The notes: generated by a model from the letters alone, not told the origin. Shown: positions 33,972 to 43,558, counted from the first letter of the stretch. The stretch is 54,106 nucleotides of DNA from Bacteroidia bacterium (GCA_026391315.1 JAPLDT010000038.1:1-54106), one strand, 5' to 3'. A program made the numbers and translations.

Positions 33972-35012
33972 ATGAGTACAGCAAAACAACTTTCATTTTT
34001 CGATCGCTACCTCACGTTATGGATATTTCTGGTCATGTTTGCGGGGGTAATGATAGGTTTTTTTATGCCTGGCATCTCAGGTTTTTGGAATTCGTTAAGT
34101 TCGGGAACTACAAATATTCCCATTGCCATTGGGCTCGTTCTGATGATGTATCCTCCTCTGGCAAAAGTGAAATACGAAAAATTGCCATTGGTTTTTAAGA
34201 ACCTGAAACTACTTAGTTTGTCGCTTACACAAAACTGGATTGTTGGCCCGTTGGTAATGTTCTTTCTGGCTATCTTGTTCCTGCATAACTATCCCGGGTT
34301 GATGGTAGGTGTCATTCTGGTTGGATTGGCCCGTTGCATTGCGATGGTACTTGTTTGGAACGACCTTGCAAAAGGAGATGTGGAACTGGCAGCCGGCTTA
34401 GTGGCTTTCAATGCCATTTTCCAGGTGTTTTTGTATTCTATATATGCTTATGTATTTATTACATTATTGCCCCCATTGTTTGGTTTAAAAGGCGCTGTGG
34501 TGCAAGTTTCAATTTCCGAAATTGCAATTACGGTTTTGATTTACCTTGGAATACCTTTTGCTGCAGGGTTAATCTCAAGTCTGGTACTGCGTAGCTGGAA
34601 AGGAAACGATTGGTACTTTGCCAAATTCATTCCAAAAGTATCTTTGCTGACACCCATTGCTTTACTATTTACAATATTTGTCATGTTCTCTTTGAAAGGA
34701 GAAAAAATCATTGAATTGCCTATGGATGTTGTGAGGGTTGCAATCCCTTATACAATCTATTTTGGTTTCATGTTTTTTACAACCTTCTTTATTGCCAAAT
34801 GGATGGGCGAAAATTACGAGAAGTCAACAACCATGGCATTTACCGCAGGAAGCAATGACTTTGAACTGGCCATTGCTGTAGCTATTGCAGTATTTGGTAT
34901 TAATTCCCAGGCAGCCTTTGCCACGGTAATTGGCCCTTTGGTAGAAGTGCCTGTGATGATTATGCTCGTAAATGTTGCACTTCGATGGAGAAAATCTAAA
35001 AGCAAAGGATAG
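33972..35012 (+). CDS. acr3: Arsenite efflux permease ACR3
   Basis: This 346-residue protein has ten predicted membrane segments and the ACR3 signatures: the essential cysteine in [19 protein letters not shown] (Cys122) and the conserved glutamate in [19 protein letters not shown]. It exports As(III) using the proton gradient and closes the arsenic island. Its C-terminus reads SKSKG and its TAG stop lies in the first, degenerate unit of a GATAAAG heptamer array, so the end of the gene has been shaped by that repeat. It converges on the MFS gene at 35149. Confidence 0.96.
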   Translation: MSTAKQLSFFDRYLTLWIFLVMFAGVMIGFFMPGISGFWNSLSSGTTNIPIAIGLVLMMYPPLAKVKYEKLPLVFKNLKLLSLSLTQNWIVGPLVMFFLAILFLHNYPGLMVGVILVGLARCIAMVLVWNDLAKGDVELAAGLVAFNAIFQVFLYSIYAYVFITLLPPLFGLKGAVVQVSISEIAITVLIYLGIPFAAGLISSLVLRSWKGNDWYFAKFIPKVSLLTPIALLFTIFVMFSLKGEKIIELPMDVVRVAIPYTIYFGFMFFTTFFIAKWMGENYEKSTTMAFTAGSNDFELAIAVAIAVFGINSQAAFATVIGPLVEVPVMIMLVNVALRWRKSKSKG

Positions 35013-35049
35013 AATAAAAAGGATAAAGGATAAAGTTAAAAGGATAAAG
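35008..35049 (+). repeat. GATAAAG heptamer array at the 3' end of acr3
   Basis: Six 7-base units read GATAGAA, TAAAAAG, GATAAAG, GATAAAG, TTAAAAG and GATAAAG. The first unit contains the acr3 stop codon. Positions 35019-35050 match the reverse complement of 35132-35163 at 31 of 32 bases, so the two arrays form a long inverted repeat. Confidence 0.9.
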
Positions 35050-35084
35050 TGCTGGACTCCAAATATTACAACGCTTATTTAAAA

Positions 35085-35105
35085 GTTATGAATTATGAGT
35101 TATGA
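35085..35105 (+). repeat. Three GTTATGA-type heptamers
   Basis: Three head-to-tail units GTTATGA, ATTATGA and GTTATGA lie between the two CTTTATC-type arrays, in the loop of the 35019/35163 inverted repeat. Confidence 0.8.
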
Positions 35106-35132
35106 CGCAGTAATCAAGATTGCAGCGCCTTA

Positions 35133-35160
35133 CTTTATCCTTTTGACTTTATCCTTTATC
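35133..35160 (-). repeat. CTTTATC heptamer array at the 3' end of the MFS gene
   Basis: Four units read CTTTATC, CTTTTGA, CTTTATC and CTTTATC on the plus strand. The last units encode the C-terminus and the stop codon (35149-35151) of the minus-strand MFS gene. Confidence 0.9.
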
Positions 35161-36474
35161 CTTCCTTCTTTGGTGCAACAAAAGCATCACTAGAAAAATT
35201 AGTCCAACACCAAAGAAGATGGTAATAGCCAATACCGAGTAACGCATGCTTCCGGTGATTGCTTCAATGATACCAAAGCTGAAGGTTCCGGCTACTGTAG
35301 CCAGTTTTTCAGTCACATCATAAAAGCTGAAGAAGGAGGTGTGGTCGGTCGTTTCGGGTAACATTTTAGAGTAAGTCGACCTGGCGAGCGACTGGGATCC
35401 ACCCATGACGATGCCAATGACAAACGCTGCTACAATAAATCCAACTGCTTGTTTGATGGTAAACGCATAAATGCAAACAACAATCCAAACGACAACAGAC
35501 ACAATCATTGCCTTAAGATTGCCTACTCTACCGGAAAGCTTTGCAAAAAACCAGGCCCCGAACATGGCTACAAGTTGGATCACCAGAATCGTTGGGATGA
35601 GTACACCCTCCTTCAGGCCTAACTCCTTCTCCCCAAAGGTGGCCGCCATAAACATCGTGGTAAGGATTCCCATCATGATAAAAAAGAACCCAAGCAAATA
35701 GATACTTAGCTGATAAGAGCTACGCACTTGCCTGAATACCATCCTCAACTCTTTGTATCCATTGGTAAATACATTTTCGCGGTGCAAACGTTTGCCGAAC
35801 GTGTATTTTGGAAGATGTCTGAAAGTCATGGTAGAGAAGCCGATCCACCAAATACAGACCGTCAGAAATGAAATTCTGGCCGGTTGTGAGGAGTCAGGTG
35901 TGAACCCGAATAACTCTGGCTTCATGATCATCAGTAAATTGAAAAGCAGCAGAATAACACCCCCCAGATAACCCATTGAATACCCTCTCGCACTGATACT
36001 ATCCTGATCTTTAGGTTCCGCAATTACAGGAAGAAAGGAGTTGTAAAAGACAATGCTTCCTCCATAACCAACCGTTCCAAGGGCAAATGCTACAATTCCA
36101 AATTCAATGTGTTGTGAATCAAAAAAATAGAGCGCTCCGCACGAAACAGCGCCGATCCAGGTAAAAGCACGCATAAAGCCTTTTCGGCGCCCTGTATAGT
36201 CCGCAATCGAAGAAAATAGCGGAGAACCTGCTGCTACAATGAGATAAGCGGCTGCAATGGCCCAGGAATAGAGGACAGTATTGACAACTTTCCATCCAAA
36301 AAAGGAGACCATAAAATCATTTCCATGACGAGTTACCGTATTGTAATAAATGGGGAAAATGGTGGATGAGATGGTGAGTTGGTAGACCGAATTAGCCCAG
36401 TCGTACATGACCCAAGCCTTAACTACTTTTGGATCACCTTTTTGTATTGGATTGGTCTGATCAGATTTATTCAT
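35149..36474 (-). CDS. MFS transporter of the UMF1/Atg22-like family
   Basis: This 441-residue protein has about twelve membrane segments and the family start VVKAWVMYDWANSVYQLTI, GSPLFSSIADYTGRRKGFMR between helices, and GGSQSLARSTYSKMLPE in the second half. Members are related to yeast vacuolar effluxer Atg22; bacterial substrates are not established. It is convergent with acr3 and outside the arsenic operon. The C-terminal RRKDKG and stop are encoded by a CTTTATC-type heptamer array read in reverse, so the original end has probably been replaced. Confidence 0.87.
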   Translation of the reverse strand: MNKSDQTNPIQKGDPKVVKAWVMYDWANSVYQLTISSTIFPIYYNTVTRHGNDFMVSFFGWKVVNTVLYSWAIAAAYLIVAAGSPLFSSIADYTGRRKGFMRAFTWIGAVSCGALYFFDSQHIEFGIVAFALGTVGYGGSIVFYNSFLPVIAEPKDQDSISARGYSMGYLGGVILLLFNLLMIMKPELFGFTPDSSQPARISFLTVCIWWIGFSTMTFRHLPKYTFGKRLHRENVFTNGYKELRMVFRQVRSSYQLSIYLLGFFFIMMGILTTMFMAATFGEKELGLKEGVLIPTILVIQLVAMFGAWFFAKLSGRVGNLKAMIVSVVVWIVVCIYAFTIKQAVGFIVAAFVIGIVMGGSQSLARSTYSKMLPETTDHTSFFSFYDVTEKLATVAGTFSFGIIEAITGSMRYSVLAITIFFGVGLIFLVMLLLHQRRKDKG

Positions 36475-36560
36475 TTGTTAGTCCGGTCTATTTTCTCCCT
36501 AATCGATGGCGATTAGCTGTTAGCAGTTAGCTTCAATATCAGTCATAAGCAGCCATGCCA
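36475..36560. other. Short gap with TGTTAGC words
   Basis: Between the MFS gene and the heptamer array at 36561 there is a pair of related 7-base words, TGTTAGC and AGTTAGC, at about 36515-36528. The same TGTTAGC word, doubled, occurs at about 45788-45801. No gene is seen. Confidence 0.5.
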
Positions 36561-36623
36561 CTTTATCCTTTTAACTTTATCCTTTATCCTTTTAACTTTA
36601 TCCTTTATCCTTTATCCTTTATC
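36561..36623 (-). repeat. Nine-unit CTTTATC heptamer array at the 3' end of the DUF1456 gene
   Basis: Units in order are CTTTATC, CTTTTAA, CTTTATC, CTTTATC, CTTTTAA, then four CTTTATC. The last three units lie within the minus-strand DUF1456 gene and give its C-terminal KDKG and stop. Confidence 0.92.
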
Positions 36624-36892
36624 CTCTTGACAATGACCTTCTTTTTAACATCCGAACCTGCGGCCACTGGTTTCTCCATCGGTCCCCTCAGGTGAATAAC
36701 CAGCCCATTTAGAAAATTTCGCAGCAACTGGTCTCCGCATTCCTTGTAGTTGGGGTGATCTTCTTTACGAAAGATGGCACCAAGTTCAGTAGTAGTCACT
36801 TTAAAATCAACGAGTGAAAGTATTCTGACGATGTCGTCATCCTTCAGTTGCAAGGCAACCCTTAATTTTTTTATTATATCATTGTTAGTCAT
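36605..36892 (-). CDS. DUF1456-family protein, one repeat only
   Basis: This 95-residue protein contains one DUF1456 unit (NNDIIKKLRVALQLKDDDIV, KVTTTELGAIFRKEDHPNY, CGDQLLRNFLNGL) followed by a basic tail. The E. coli relative YehS has two such units in about 156 residues, so this is a half-length form. The tail ends RIKDKG with a stop supplied by the CTTTATC heptamer array, so the second unit may have been lost when the array arose. Function of the family is unknown. Upstream, 36893-37064 is the gap to the plus-strand aminotransferase. Confidence 0.82.
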   Translation of the reverse strand: MTNNDIIKKLRVALQLKDDDIVRILSLVDFKVTTTELGAIFRKEDHPNYKECGDQLLRNFLNGLVIHLRGPMEKPVAAGSDVKKKVIVKRIKDKG

Positions 36893-37064
36893 AATTCAAA
36901 GATACAATTTTAAATAAGATCACTAAAGCTGAAGTTTCAGCTCTTTTGATGATAATCGCATATCGGTCTACTACTTCATTTACCGCACTCCTGATTTCTA
37001 TCAGTTCCTTTTCAATTGAATGAACTACTTTTGCAAATAAATATATTCTTTGATTCGTTCAAAA

Positions 37065-38525
37065 ATGGAGACTTACTTCGGGAAATTCAGAGAAAACATT
37101 ATCGGTATAGATCAGGAGTTCACCTCCCCTTATGGGAAAAAGAAGATCATCTATGGCGATTGGATAGCGAGTGGAAGGTTGTATCGCCCCATCGAAGATC
37201 TCCTCACGAACCGGTTTGGTCCGTTTGTAGGAAATACCCATACCGAAACCAGCGAGACAGGAACGCTGATGACCAAAGCGTATCATTATTCACAGCGCAT
37301 TATCAAAGATCACGTGAATGCCGGTCCCAATGATGTAATTATCAATGCAGGATCCGGTATGACTACCGTGATAAACAAATTACAGCGTATTCTTGGCTTC
37401 CGGACCATGACAAAACTCCGCTGTCCTGAACAAATTGCCAAAGAAGATCGTCCAGTCGTGTTTATCACCCACATGGAGCACCACTCCAACCATACCTCCT
37501 GGCTGGAAACCATAGCAGATGTAGTACAGTTGATGCCTGACAAAGATTTGCTGGTCGATCTCAACCAGCTTCGCATGGAATTAGGAAAATACAGGGAGCG
37601 CAAAATGAAGATCGGCTCTTTCACTGCCTGTTCCAATGTAACCGGAATCTCAACACCCTTTCACAAGATGGCCAGGATCATGCACGAGCATGGCGGTCTG
37701 TGTTTCATTGATTTTGCAGCTTCTGCTCCCTATGCAAAAATCGACATGCATCCCGATGATACATTAGAGGCACTGGATGCCATTTTCTTTTCACCGCATA
37801 AATTTTTGGGCGGACCCGGAAGCTCAGGGGTGATGGTTTTCAACTCTGCCCTATACCACAGTCCGGTGCCTGATAATCCTGGGGGAGGGACAGTCGACTG
37901 GACCAATCCATGGGGCGAATTTAAATATGTGGACGATATTGAAGCAAGAGAAGATGGTGGGACACCGGGGTTTCTTCAGACGATAAAAACAGCGCTTTGT
38001 ATCAAACTAAAAGAACAGATGGGAGTTGACCAGATTAGACGCCGGGAAGAAGAACTGGTAAAAATAGTTTTTGAGGAGATGCCAAAAATCCCTCAATTGC
38101 ATATTCTCGCTGACAATATTCGTAACCGGCTTGGGATCGTCTCTTTCTACCTCGAAGATGTACATTTCAACCTGGTTGTAAAATTGTTGAATGATCGGTT
38201 TGGAATACAGCTTAGGGGAGGTTGTGCCTGTGCCGGTACCTACGGTCATTTTTTGCTGCACGTCTCTCACGATCAGTCCAAACAGATTACAGAACGCATC
38301 AATTTTGGCGACCTTTCTCAAAAACCGGGATGGATCAGACTATCACTCCATCCTACCATGACCAACGAGGAACTCTATTTTATCCTTGATGCCATCAAAC
38401 AAGTTCAGCTCAATCACCAGACCTGGAGAAATGACTACATATACAACAACAAGACCAATGAGTTCAGACATAATGCTGAACCAGATGACAAAACTGCAGT
38501 TGTAAAGCCTTGGTTTGAAATGTAA
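37065..38525 (+). CDS. Class V aminotransferase, SufS/cysteine desulfurase-like
   Basis: This 486-residue protein has the class V fold. It contains HTETSETGTLMTKAYHYSQ near the start, GSGMTTVINKLQ, the cofactor-binding histidine/aspartate region FIDFAASAPYAKIDM, and the PLP lysine in FFSPHKFLGGPGSSG. A cysteine-rich loop GGCACAG in the C-terminal half is where cysteine desulfurases carry the catalytic cysteine, though the protein is about 80 residues longer than SufS. The substrate is therefore uncertain. The ATG at 37065 is used; a TTG at 37050 would add only five residues. It is monocistronic. Confidence 0.82.
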   Translation: METYFGKFRENIIGIDQEFTSPYGKKKIIYGDWIASGRLYRPIEDLLTNRFGPFVGNTHTETSETGTLMTKAYHYSQRIIKDHVNAGPNDVIINAGSGMTTVINKLQRILGFRTMTKLRCPEQIAKEDRPVVFITHMEHHSNHTSWLETIADVVQLMPDKDLLVDLNQLRMELGKYRERKMKIGSFTACSNVTGISTPFHKMARIMHEHGGLCFIDFAASAPYAKIDMHPDDTLEALDAIFFSPHKFLGGPGSSGVMVFNSALYHSPVPDNPGGGTVDWTNPWGEFKYVDDIEAREDGGTPGFLQTIKTALCIKLKEQMGVDQIRRREEELVKIVFEEMPKIPQLHILADNIRNRLGIVSFYLEDVHFNLVVKLLNDRFGIQLRGGCACAGTYGHFLLHVSHDQSKQITERINFGDLSQKPGWIRLSLHPTMTNEELYFILDAIKQVQLNHQTWRNDYIYNNKTNEFRHNAEPDDKTAVVKPWFEM

Positions 38526-38540
38526 CCAAGTTTTTGAGCC

Positions 38541-38570
38541 AAAAAAAAAACGCCCCATTTCTGAGGCGTT
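38541..38570 (-). terminator. Terminator for pckG (minus strand), possibly bidirectional
   Basis: Stem AACGCC / GGCGTT (38549-38554 and 38565-38570) has a 10-base loop. On the minus strand it is followed by a run of ten T residues (A-run at 38541-38550), making it a strong terminator 22 bases after the pckG stop. The plus-strand side has a weaker T-rich tail for the aminotransferase gene. Confidence 0.88.
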
Positions 38571-38592
38571 TATATTTATATAGGTTGCAGAA

Positions 38593-40380
38593 TTAACCCA
38601 ATCTTACCTCGAGTTGTTCAACCTGAAGTTTCAGTTCTTTTGGATACCTGTCGCCGAGCGAAGCCTGTTGCTCTTTGATCAGTTCAAGTTCCTCTTTCCA
38701 CAGCGCCTTGTCCACTTTGACCAGCTCTGCGATATCATCTTTGGTGACATCCAACCCGCTGATGTCGATACCATCAACTGTTGGAACAAATCCGATGGCA
38801 GTCTCAGTGGCAGCTGCAGTACCTTCACATCTTCCGAAAATCCATGCAAGAACGCGAATATTATCGCCATACCCCGGCCACAACCATTTGCCGTTTTTGT
38901 CTTTACGGAACCAGTTCACATTGAAAATTTTAGGCAATGCTTCCGGTTTTGGAGCATTCTTTCCAATGGTTAACCAGTGACCGAAATAATCAGCCATGTT
39001 GTAACCAATGAATGGGAGCATGGCGAATGGATCCCTGCGCACACCTGCTTTTAGGCCAATGGCCGCAGCTGTAACTTCAGAACCTACTACTGAACCCATA
39101 AATGTTCCGTGTGCCCAGCTCATGGCCTCGTAAACAAGTGGAATGGTACTTGGACGGCGTCCGCCAAAAAGGATTGCTGAAATTGGAACTCCTTTCGGAT
39201 CTTCCCAGGCAGGATCTATACAAGGACATTGGAATGCAGGAGCAGTAAAGCGTGCATTCGGATGTGCTGCAGGTTTGCCTGATTCCTTGTCGTAAACTTC
39301 ATTCGTCCAGGTGATGGTACCTTCCGGTGCTTCAGTGCCGATACCTTCCCACCAGATGTCGCCATCAGGTGTTAAACCTGTGTTGGTGAAAATAGTACCC
39401 GATGCAGCCGACAGCATGGCGTTCGGATTGGTATCAAAAGAAGTTCCGGGAGCCACACCAAAGAATCCGGCTTCCGGATTGATGGCATACAACTGTCCGT
39501 CCTTGCCAAATTTCATCCAGGCAATGTCATCGCCAACAGTCTCAACTTTCCATCCCGGAATTGTCGGGATCAGCATGGCGAGGTTGGTTTTACCGCAAGC
39601 GCTTGGGAAGGCAGCTGCGATGTATTTTTTTACTCCCTTGGGATTGGTGATACCCATGATCAACATGTGTTCGGCAAGCCATCCCTCCTCCTTAGCCATC
39701 GCAGAGGCAATACGCAATGCAAAACATTTTTTACCAAGAAGTGCATTACCGCCGTATCCACTGCCGTAAGCGATGATCTCTTTGGTTTCGGGGAAATGGG
39801 TGATGTATTTTTGCTCAATTGGCGCACATGGCCATTTGACATCTTTCTGTCCGGGCTGAAGTGGTGCGCCGTTGGAATGAACACATGGAACAAAATCTCC
39901 GTTCCCAAGAACATCCAAAACAGCCTTCCCCATTCGGGTCATAACTCTCATATTGACAACCACATAAGGAGAGTCAGTAATCTCTACACCAATGTGGGCG
40001 ATATCTGAACCAAGCGGTCCCATGCTGAAAGGAATTACATACATGGTACGGCCTTTCATAGCTCCCTTGAAAAGAGCTTTAAGGGTAGCTTTCATTTCTG
40101 CAGGTGCAGCCCAATTGTTGGTTGGCCCTGCATCTTCCTGCTTTTCAGAGCATATATAAGTTCTATTTTCGACACGTGCTACATCACTGGGGTCGGATTG
40201 GAAGTAATAGCTGTTAGGACGTTTTTTATCATCTAGCTTAACTGCCATTCCTGAGGCAACCATTTCGGCCATCAACCGATCATTCTCCTCTTGTGAACCA
40301 TCACACCAATATACTTTTTCGGGCTGACACAGTTCAGCCCATTCGTGAACCCACCTAATTAATTTTTGATTGTTTGTCAT
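38593..40380 (-). CDS. pckG: Phosphoenolpyruvate carboxykinase (GTP)
   Basis: This 595-residue protein is the GTP-type PEPCK. It has the kinase-1a motif [13 protein letters not shown] with the hyper-reactive cysteine, the metal/nucleotide region [54 protein letters not shown] and [15 protein letters not shown]. It interconverts oxaloacetate and PEP with GTP/GDP and CO2. In anaerobic Bacteroidota it often runs in the PEP-carboxylating direction toward succinate. It stands alone with its own terminator. A citrate lyase, if functional, would supply its oxaloacetate. Confidence 0.96.
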   Translation of the reverse strand: MTNNQKLIRWVHEWAELCQPEKVYWCDGSQEENDRLMAEMVASGMAVKLDDKKRPNSYYFQSDPSDVARVENRTYICSEKQEDAGPTNNWAAPAEMKATLKALFKGAMKGRTMYVIPFSMGPLGSDIAHIGVEITDSPYVVVNMRVMTRMGKAVLDVLGNGDFVPCVHSNGAPLQPGQKDVKWPCAPIEQKYITHFPETKEIIAYGSGYGGNALLGKKCFALRIASAMAKEEGWLAEHMLIMGITNPKGVKKYIAAAFPSACGKTNLAMLIPTIPGWKVETVGDDIAWMKFGKDGQLYAINPEAGFFGVAPGTSFDTNPNAMLSAASGTIFTNTGLTPDGDIWWEGIGTEAPEGTITWTNEVYDKESGKPAAHPNARFTAPAFQCPCIDPAWEDPKGVPISAILFGGRRPSTIPLVYEAMSWAHGTFMGSVVGSEVTAAAIGLKAGVRRDPFAMLPFIGYNMADYFGHWLTIGKNAPKPEALPKIFNVNWFRKDKNGKWLWPGYGDNIRVLAWIFGRCEGTAAATETAIGFVPTVDGIDISGLDVTKDDIAELVKVDKALWKEELELIKEQQASLGDRYPKELKLQVEQLEVRLG

Positions 40381-40437
40381 GAATATGAATTTAATAATGA
40401 ATCTGATCTATTTGTAGATTTCAGGAGTCCTGAAAAG

Positions 40438-41733
40438 TTATTTACTGACTAAATAGTCCTGGCATGCACCATGGATATTCTCAATCAACTGATTGATCTT
40501 CTCCGCGGGAACAGCAGAAAACGCAATTCTGATCAAATTCCCGAAAACAATAACGCCGGTACTGTATTTCTCAAGAAGAATTTTCCTAACATCTTCAGCT
40601 TTAATACCTTCCCTCAACTCAATGCACATGAAATAACCTGAATTGTATGGCAACGCCGAAAAATAACGGTTGAATTTTGGATCGGCCAAAACTTCTTTGA
40701 TTTTTTCATACCTGGAATGCAGGATATTGAATTTCTCTTCTTTGCTTTTATCGTAATTTTCTGATGCATAAGCCTTTTGCAATAGGGATTGCGACAGATG
40801 ACTGATGTTGGATATGTTTCCACGAACCGCGCCTGCGGTTTTATTTTCCAATGCTTCATAAAGAGCCGGAGTTCCGTTCTTCACTCCATAGGTGATAAAA
40901 CCTACCCTGAAGCCCCAAACATAATCTTCCTTGGTGGCTCCATCCAGCTTGACTGCCAAAACATTTTCGTGGAGTGTTGAAAGTTGGGTAAAAATGGATT
41001 CCTTGAAAACACCCTTTTCATAAACCAGACCAAAATAGGCATCATCGATGAGTACAACAACTTTTTTCCCCTTGTTTGCCTGCTTGGAAATCAGTTCCAC
41101 AATGCCTTCTATTTCACTGACAAGTGGAGTATACCCCGTTGGGTTATTGGGGAAATTCAGAAGCAGAATAATCTTCCCTTTGGAATGATCCAGCATTTTC
41201 CCAAGTCCCAGATGGTTGAACCCGCCATTTTGAAACAATGGGAAGGTTTCAATCTTACCCAAATAGTTGTTTTCAAAAATGAGCGAATAGTTCTCCCAAT
41301 AAAGATCCGGAATTATAACGGTATCTCCTTCGTCTACAAAAAGATAGGACGAAATACTGAGGCCATGTGTAATACCATTGGTGGCTATTGACAGACTGAT
41401 TGGGGTCTCTCCAAGGGATGGATTCTTCTTGTAGATAAAATTCTTCCAACTGTTTCTCAAATCCGGTTTTCCAAAGCTTGGTGCATATGGAAATACAAGA
41501 GAATCCGGTAGGTTAACCAACTGACCCAGTTCCGCTAAGTGCATGGGGTGCCCGTTGTCTTCAATCGCTTCTCCGATGGTCGCATTGATATCTTTACCTT
41601 TTGCCTGTGCTGACTGTGCTAGAATTCCCAATTTAGGAAAGAAAATATTCTTTCCTCTTTCGGAGAGTAATTCATATACAGAGGCGTTGCCCTTCTGAAT
41701 TACACCATTCAATGTAATAGCTTGCTGATCCAC
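40438..41733 (-). CDS. PLP-dependent aminotransferase, class I/II
   Basis: This 431-residue fold type I aminotransferase has LSIATNGITHGLSISSYLF for the cofactor phosphate region, LLNFPNNPTGYTPL (NPTG), VVLIDDAYFGLVYE with the pyridine-binding aspartate, the Schiff-base lysine in KLDGATKEDYVWGFRVGF, and a late arginine in FGNLIRIAFSA. The lysine context GATKE differs from the usual S-x-S-K, and the protein is longer than AspC-type enzymes at its N-terminus. The amino acid substrate is not clear. It lies 57 bases upstream of pckG on the same strand, without an obvious link. Confidence 0.85.
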   Translation of the reverse strand: MDQQAITLNGVIQKGNASVYELLSERGKNIFFPKLGILAQSAQAKGKDINATIGEAIEDNGHPMHLAELGQLVNLPDSLVFPYAPSFGKPDLRNSWKNFIYKKNPSLGETPISLSIATNGITHGLSISSYLFVDEGDTVIIPDLYWENYSLIFENNYLGKIETFPLFQNGGFNHLGLGKMLDHSKGKIILLLNFPNNPTGYTPLVSEIEGIVELISKQANKGKKVVVLIDDAYFGLVYEKGVFKESIFTQLSTLHENVLAVKLDGATKEDYVWGFRVGFITYGVKNGTPALYEALENKTAGAVRGNISNISHLSQSLLQKAYASENYDKSKEEKFNILHSRYEKIKEVLADPKFNRYFSALPYNSGYFMCIELREGIKAEDVRKILLEKYSTGVIVFGNLIRIAFSAVPAEKINQLIENIHGACQDYLVSK

Positions 41734-41862
41734 TTCGCTGAAGATTAAATTATTTATAATGAACTCGATTGCAAATCTATTTAAAAAAGAACAACCAATT
41801 TCGGAACATATATCAACCTGATAAAACTTAACGATGAATTAATGTTTTTGTTTCCAACATAC

Positions 41863-41893
41863 AAAAGGGCGTTGAAAAAATCAACGCCCTTTT
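41863..41893 (-). terminator. Rho-independent terminator after the recombinase gene
   Basis: A perfect 13-bp stem AAAAGGGCGTTGA / TCAACGCCCTTTT with a 5-base A loop lies 27 bases after the stop of the XerD-type gene. It ends in T4 on either strand. Confidence 0.9.
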
Positions 41894-41919
41894 GCTGTCC
41901 AATTTGTCATTCCATGTCG

Positions 41920-42819
41920 CTAAGATCGAGGATGAAATTTATTGACAGTCTCCTTCAGAAATTCCTTATCGAGGTGTGTGTAAATCTCGGTAGTCAGAAT
42001 AGATTCATGTCCCAGCATCTCCTGAACCGCCCGAAGATCTGCACCACCTTTTACCAGAGCTGAAGCAAAGGAGTGTCTGAATGTATGCGGACTAATACTT
42101 TTTTCAAGTTTAATTTTCTGTGCCAGATTTTTTATAATGGTGAAAATCATGACCCTGCTCAATTTCCTACCTCGCCGGTTCAGGAAAAGTATATTTTCAC
42201 TTGACTTATCAATTTTCAATTTTCTTCTGTATCCAACCATGTATTTCTTGATATCTTCAATGGCTCGTTTACTGATTGGAACCAATCTTTCTTTCTCACC
42301 TTTTCCAGCAATCTTAACGAACTCCTGTTCAAAATGAAGATTAGAAAGACGTAGATTGACGAGTTCGGAGACCCTTAGTCCACAACTGTAAAGTGTTTCA
42401 AGAATGGCTTTGTTTCTCAAGCCTTCTGGTTTTACAAGATCTACTGCATCAATCAAACGATTGATCTCATCATCGGTGAGCACTTCCGGAAGCTTGCGGC
42501 CTATCTTGGGTGATTCAAGCAGCGTGGTAGGATCATTCTCTACCACCTCTTCAATCAAAAGAAACTTATAAAACGACTTGACACCTGAAATCGTTCGCGC
42601 CTGTGTTCTGGGGCTAACCCCTTTATCATTCATCCATTCAACAAATTTTCTTAGCTGAACCAATCTTACTGCCTCAGGGGAAAGTCCGGGATAATATTCT
42701 TCAACGAAGGAAATTAACTTATGAATGTCATTTACGTATGCACTTACTGAATTTTGAGAGAGGGATTTTTCCAATCTCAAAAAAGTCTCATATCCTTTTT
42801 TGCTTTCTGTCCATTTCAT
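41920..42819 (-). CDS. xerD: Tyrosine recombinase XerC/XerD
   Basis: This 299-residue protein has an N-terminal SAM-like core-binding domain and the catalytic set Arg149 (CGLRVSEL), Lys173 (GKGEKERLVP), His245 and Arg248 (HTFRHSFA), His271 (LGHESI) and Tyr280 (EIYTHL). Length and motifs fit the chromosomal Xer recombinases that resolve chromosome dimers at dif, rather than a phage integrase; no att-like site or phage gene is near. The D versus C assignment is tentative. A perfect 11-bp inverted repeat lies just upstream at 42833-42867. Confidence 0.88.
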   Translation of the reverse strand: MKWTESKKGYETFLRLEKSLSQNSVSAYVNDIHKLISFVEEYYPGLSPEAVRLVQLRKFVEWMNDKGVSPRTQARTISGVKSFYKFLLIEEVVENDPTTLLESPKIGRKLPEVLTDDEINRLIDAVDLVKPEGLRNKAILETLYSCGLRVSELVNLRLSNLHFEQEFVKIAGKGEKERLVPISKRAIEDIKKYMVGYRRKLKIDKSSENILFLNRRGRKLSRVMIFTIIKNLAQKIKLEKSISPHTFRHSFASALVKGGADLRAVQEMLGHESILTTEIYTHLDKEFLKETVNKFHPRS

Positions 42820-43129
42820 AACTTGATTTTTTTATTGAAACAATTGAAATACATTTTTGTTTCAATAGTGTGAAATAAATATGTTATATAAAATTCAAAA
42901 CTTATTTTTTTTTTGACAACACTCATTTTTTTTTCCGATTTTAGTCGAGTTTTTCATCGGAAAACTGTTCAGTCTGCTTGATTCAACTATTCATTAATGG
43001 ATTAAAACATACGCTATCAATCAAGCAAATAGTCAGTATGTATGTAACATTAAGATATTTAAATATTTTATCTGAATTAAAATCGGCATATAGAAGTCTG
43101 AATATTCTATAACACATAAACTTATACGC
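42820..43129. other. AT-rich divergent gap between xerD and aroQ
   Basis: This 310-base stretch holds no gene. It contains the perfect inverted repeat TATTGAAACAA / TTGTTTCAATA at 42833-42843 and 42857-42867, which could be an operator or a stem in the xerD leader, and runs of T at 42903-42912 and 42928-42936. No sigma consensus can be placed with confidence for either gene. Confidence 0.5.
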
Positions 43130-43558
43130 ATGAATATTTGTATTGTTAATGGTCCCAATCTCAATTTGTTAGGGAAACGGGAAAAAGGCATTTACGGCAA
43201 CAGCTCTTTTGAAGAATGGTTCGAAAAAATCAGACCCTATTACCCGGAAATTAATCTGAACTATTTTCAGTCAAATGTGGAAGGAGAAATCGTAACCTAT
43301 CTGCAAAAAATCGGCTTCACGGAAGATGGAATTGTCCTGAATGCGGGGGCCTACACACATACCTCTGTTGCGATCAGGGACGCCATTGCAGCAGTGACAT
43401 CCCCGGTGGTTGAGGTCCATATCTCCAACATCCTTACACGTGAATCGTTCCGGCATGAGTCGATTATTGGACCAGTCTGCCGTGGAAGTATCATGGGCTT
43501 TGGACTTGATTCTTACCGACTGGGGATTGAAAGTTTTTTAAAACCGGATCTCAAATAA
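43130..43558 (+). CDS. aroQ: Type II 3-dehydroquinate dehydratase
   Basis: This 142-residue protein has the type II dehydroquinase motifs: GPNLNLLGKREKGIYG with the catalytic tyrosine, NAGAYTHTSVAIRDA, EVHISNILTRESFRHES with the catalytic histidine, and RGSIMGFGLDSY. It removes water from 3-dehydroquinate in the shikimate pathway and forms dodecamers. It precedes pyk by 60 bases on the same strand and may be co-transcribed with it. Confidence 0.96.
   Translation: MNICIVNGPNLNLLGKREKGIYGNSSFEEWFEKIRPYYPEINLNYFQSNVEGEIVTYLQKIGFTEDGIVLNAGAYTHTSVAIRDAIAAVTSPVVEVHISNILTRESFRHESIIGPVCRGSIMGFGLDSYRLGIESFLKPDLK

Noticed and set aside
41920-42819. Tyrosine recombinase as the integrase of a mobile island
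   Set aside because: Length, motifs and neighbours fit a chromosomal Xer protein; no attachment sites or phage/ICE genes are near, and it is about 7 kb from the arsenic island.
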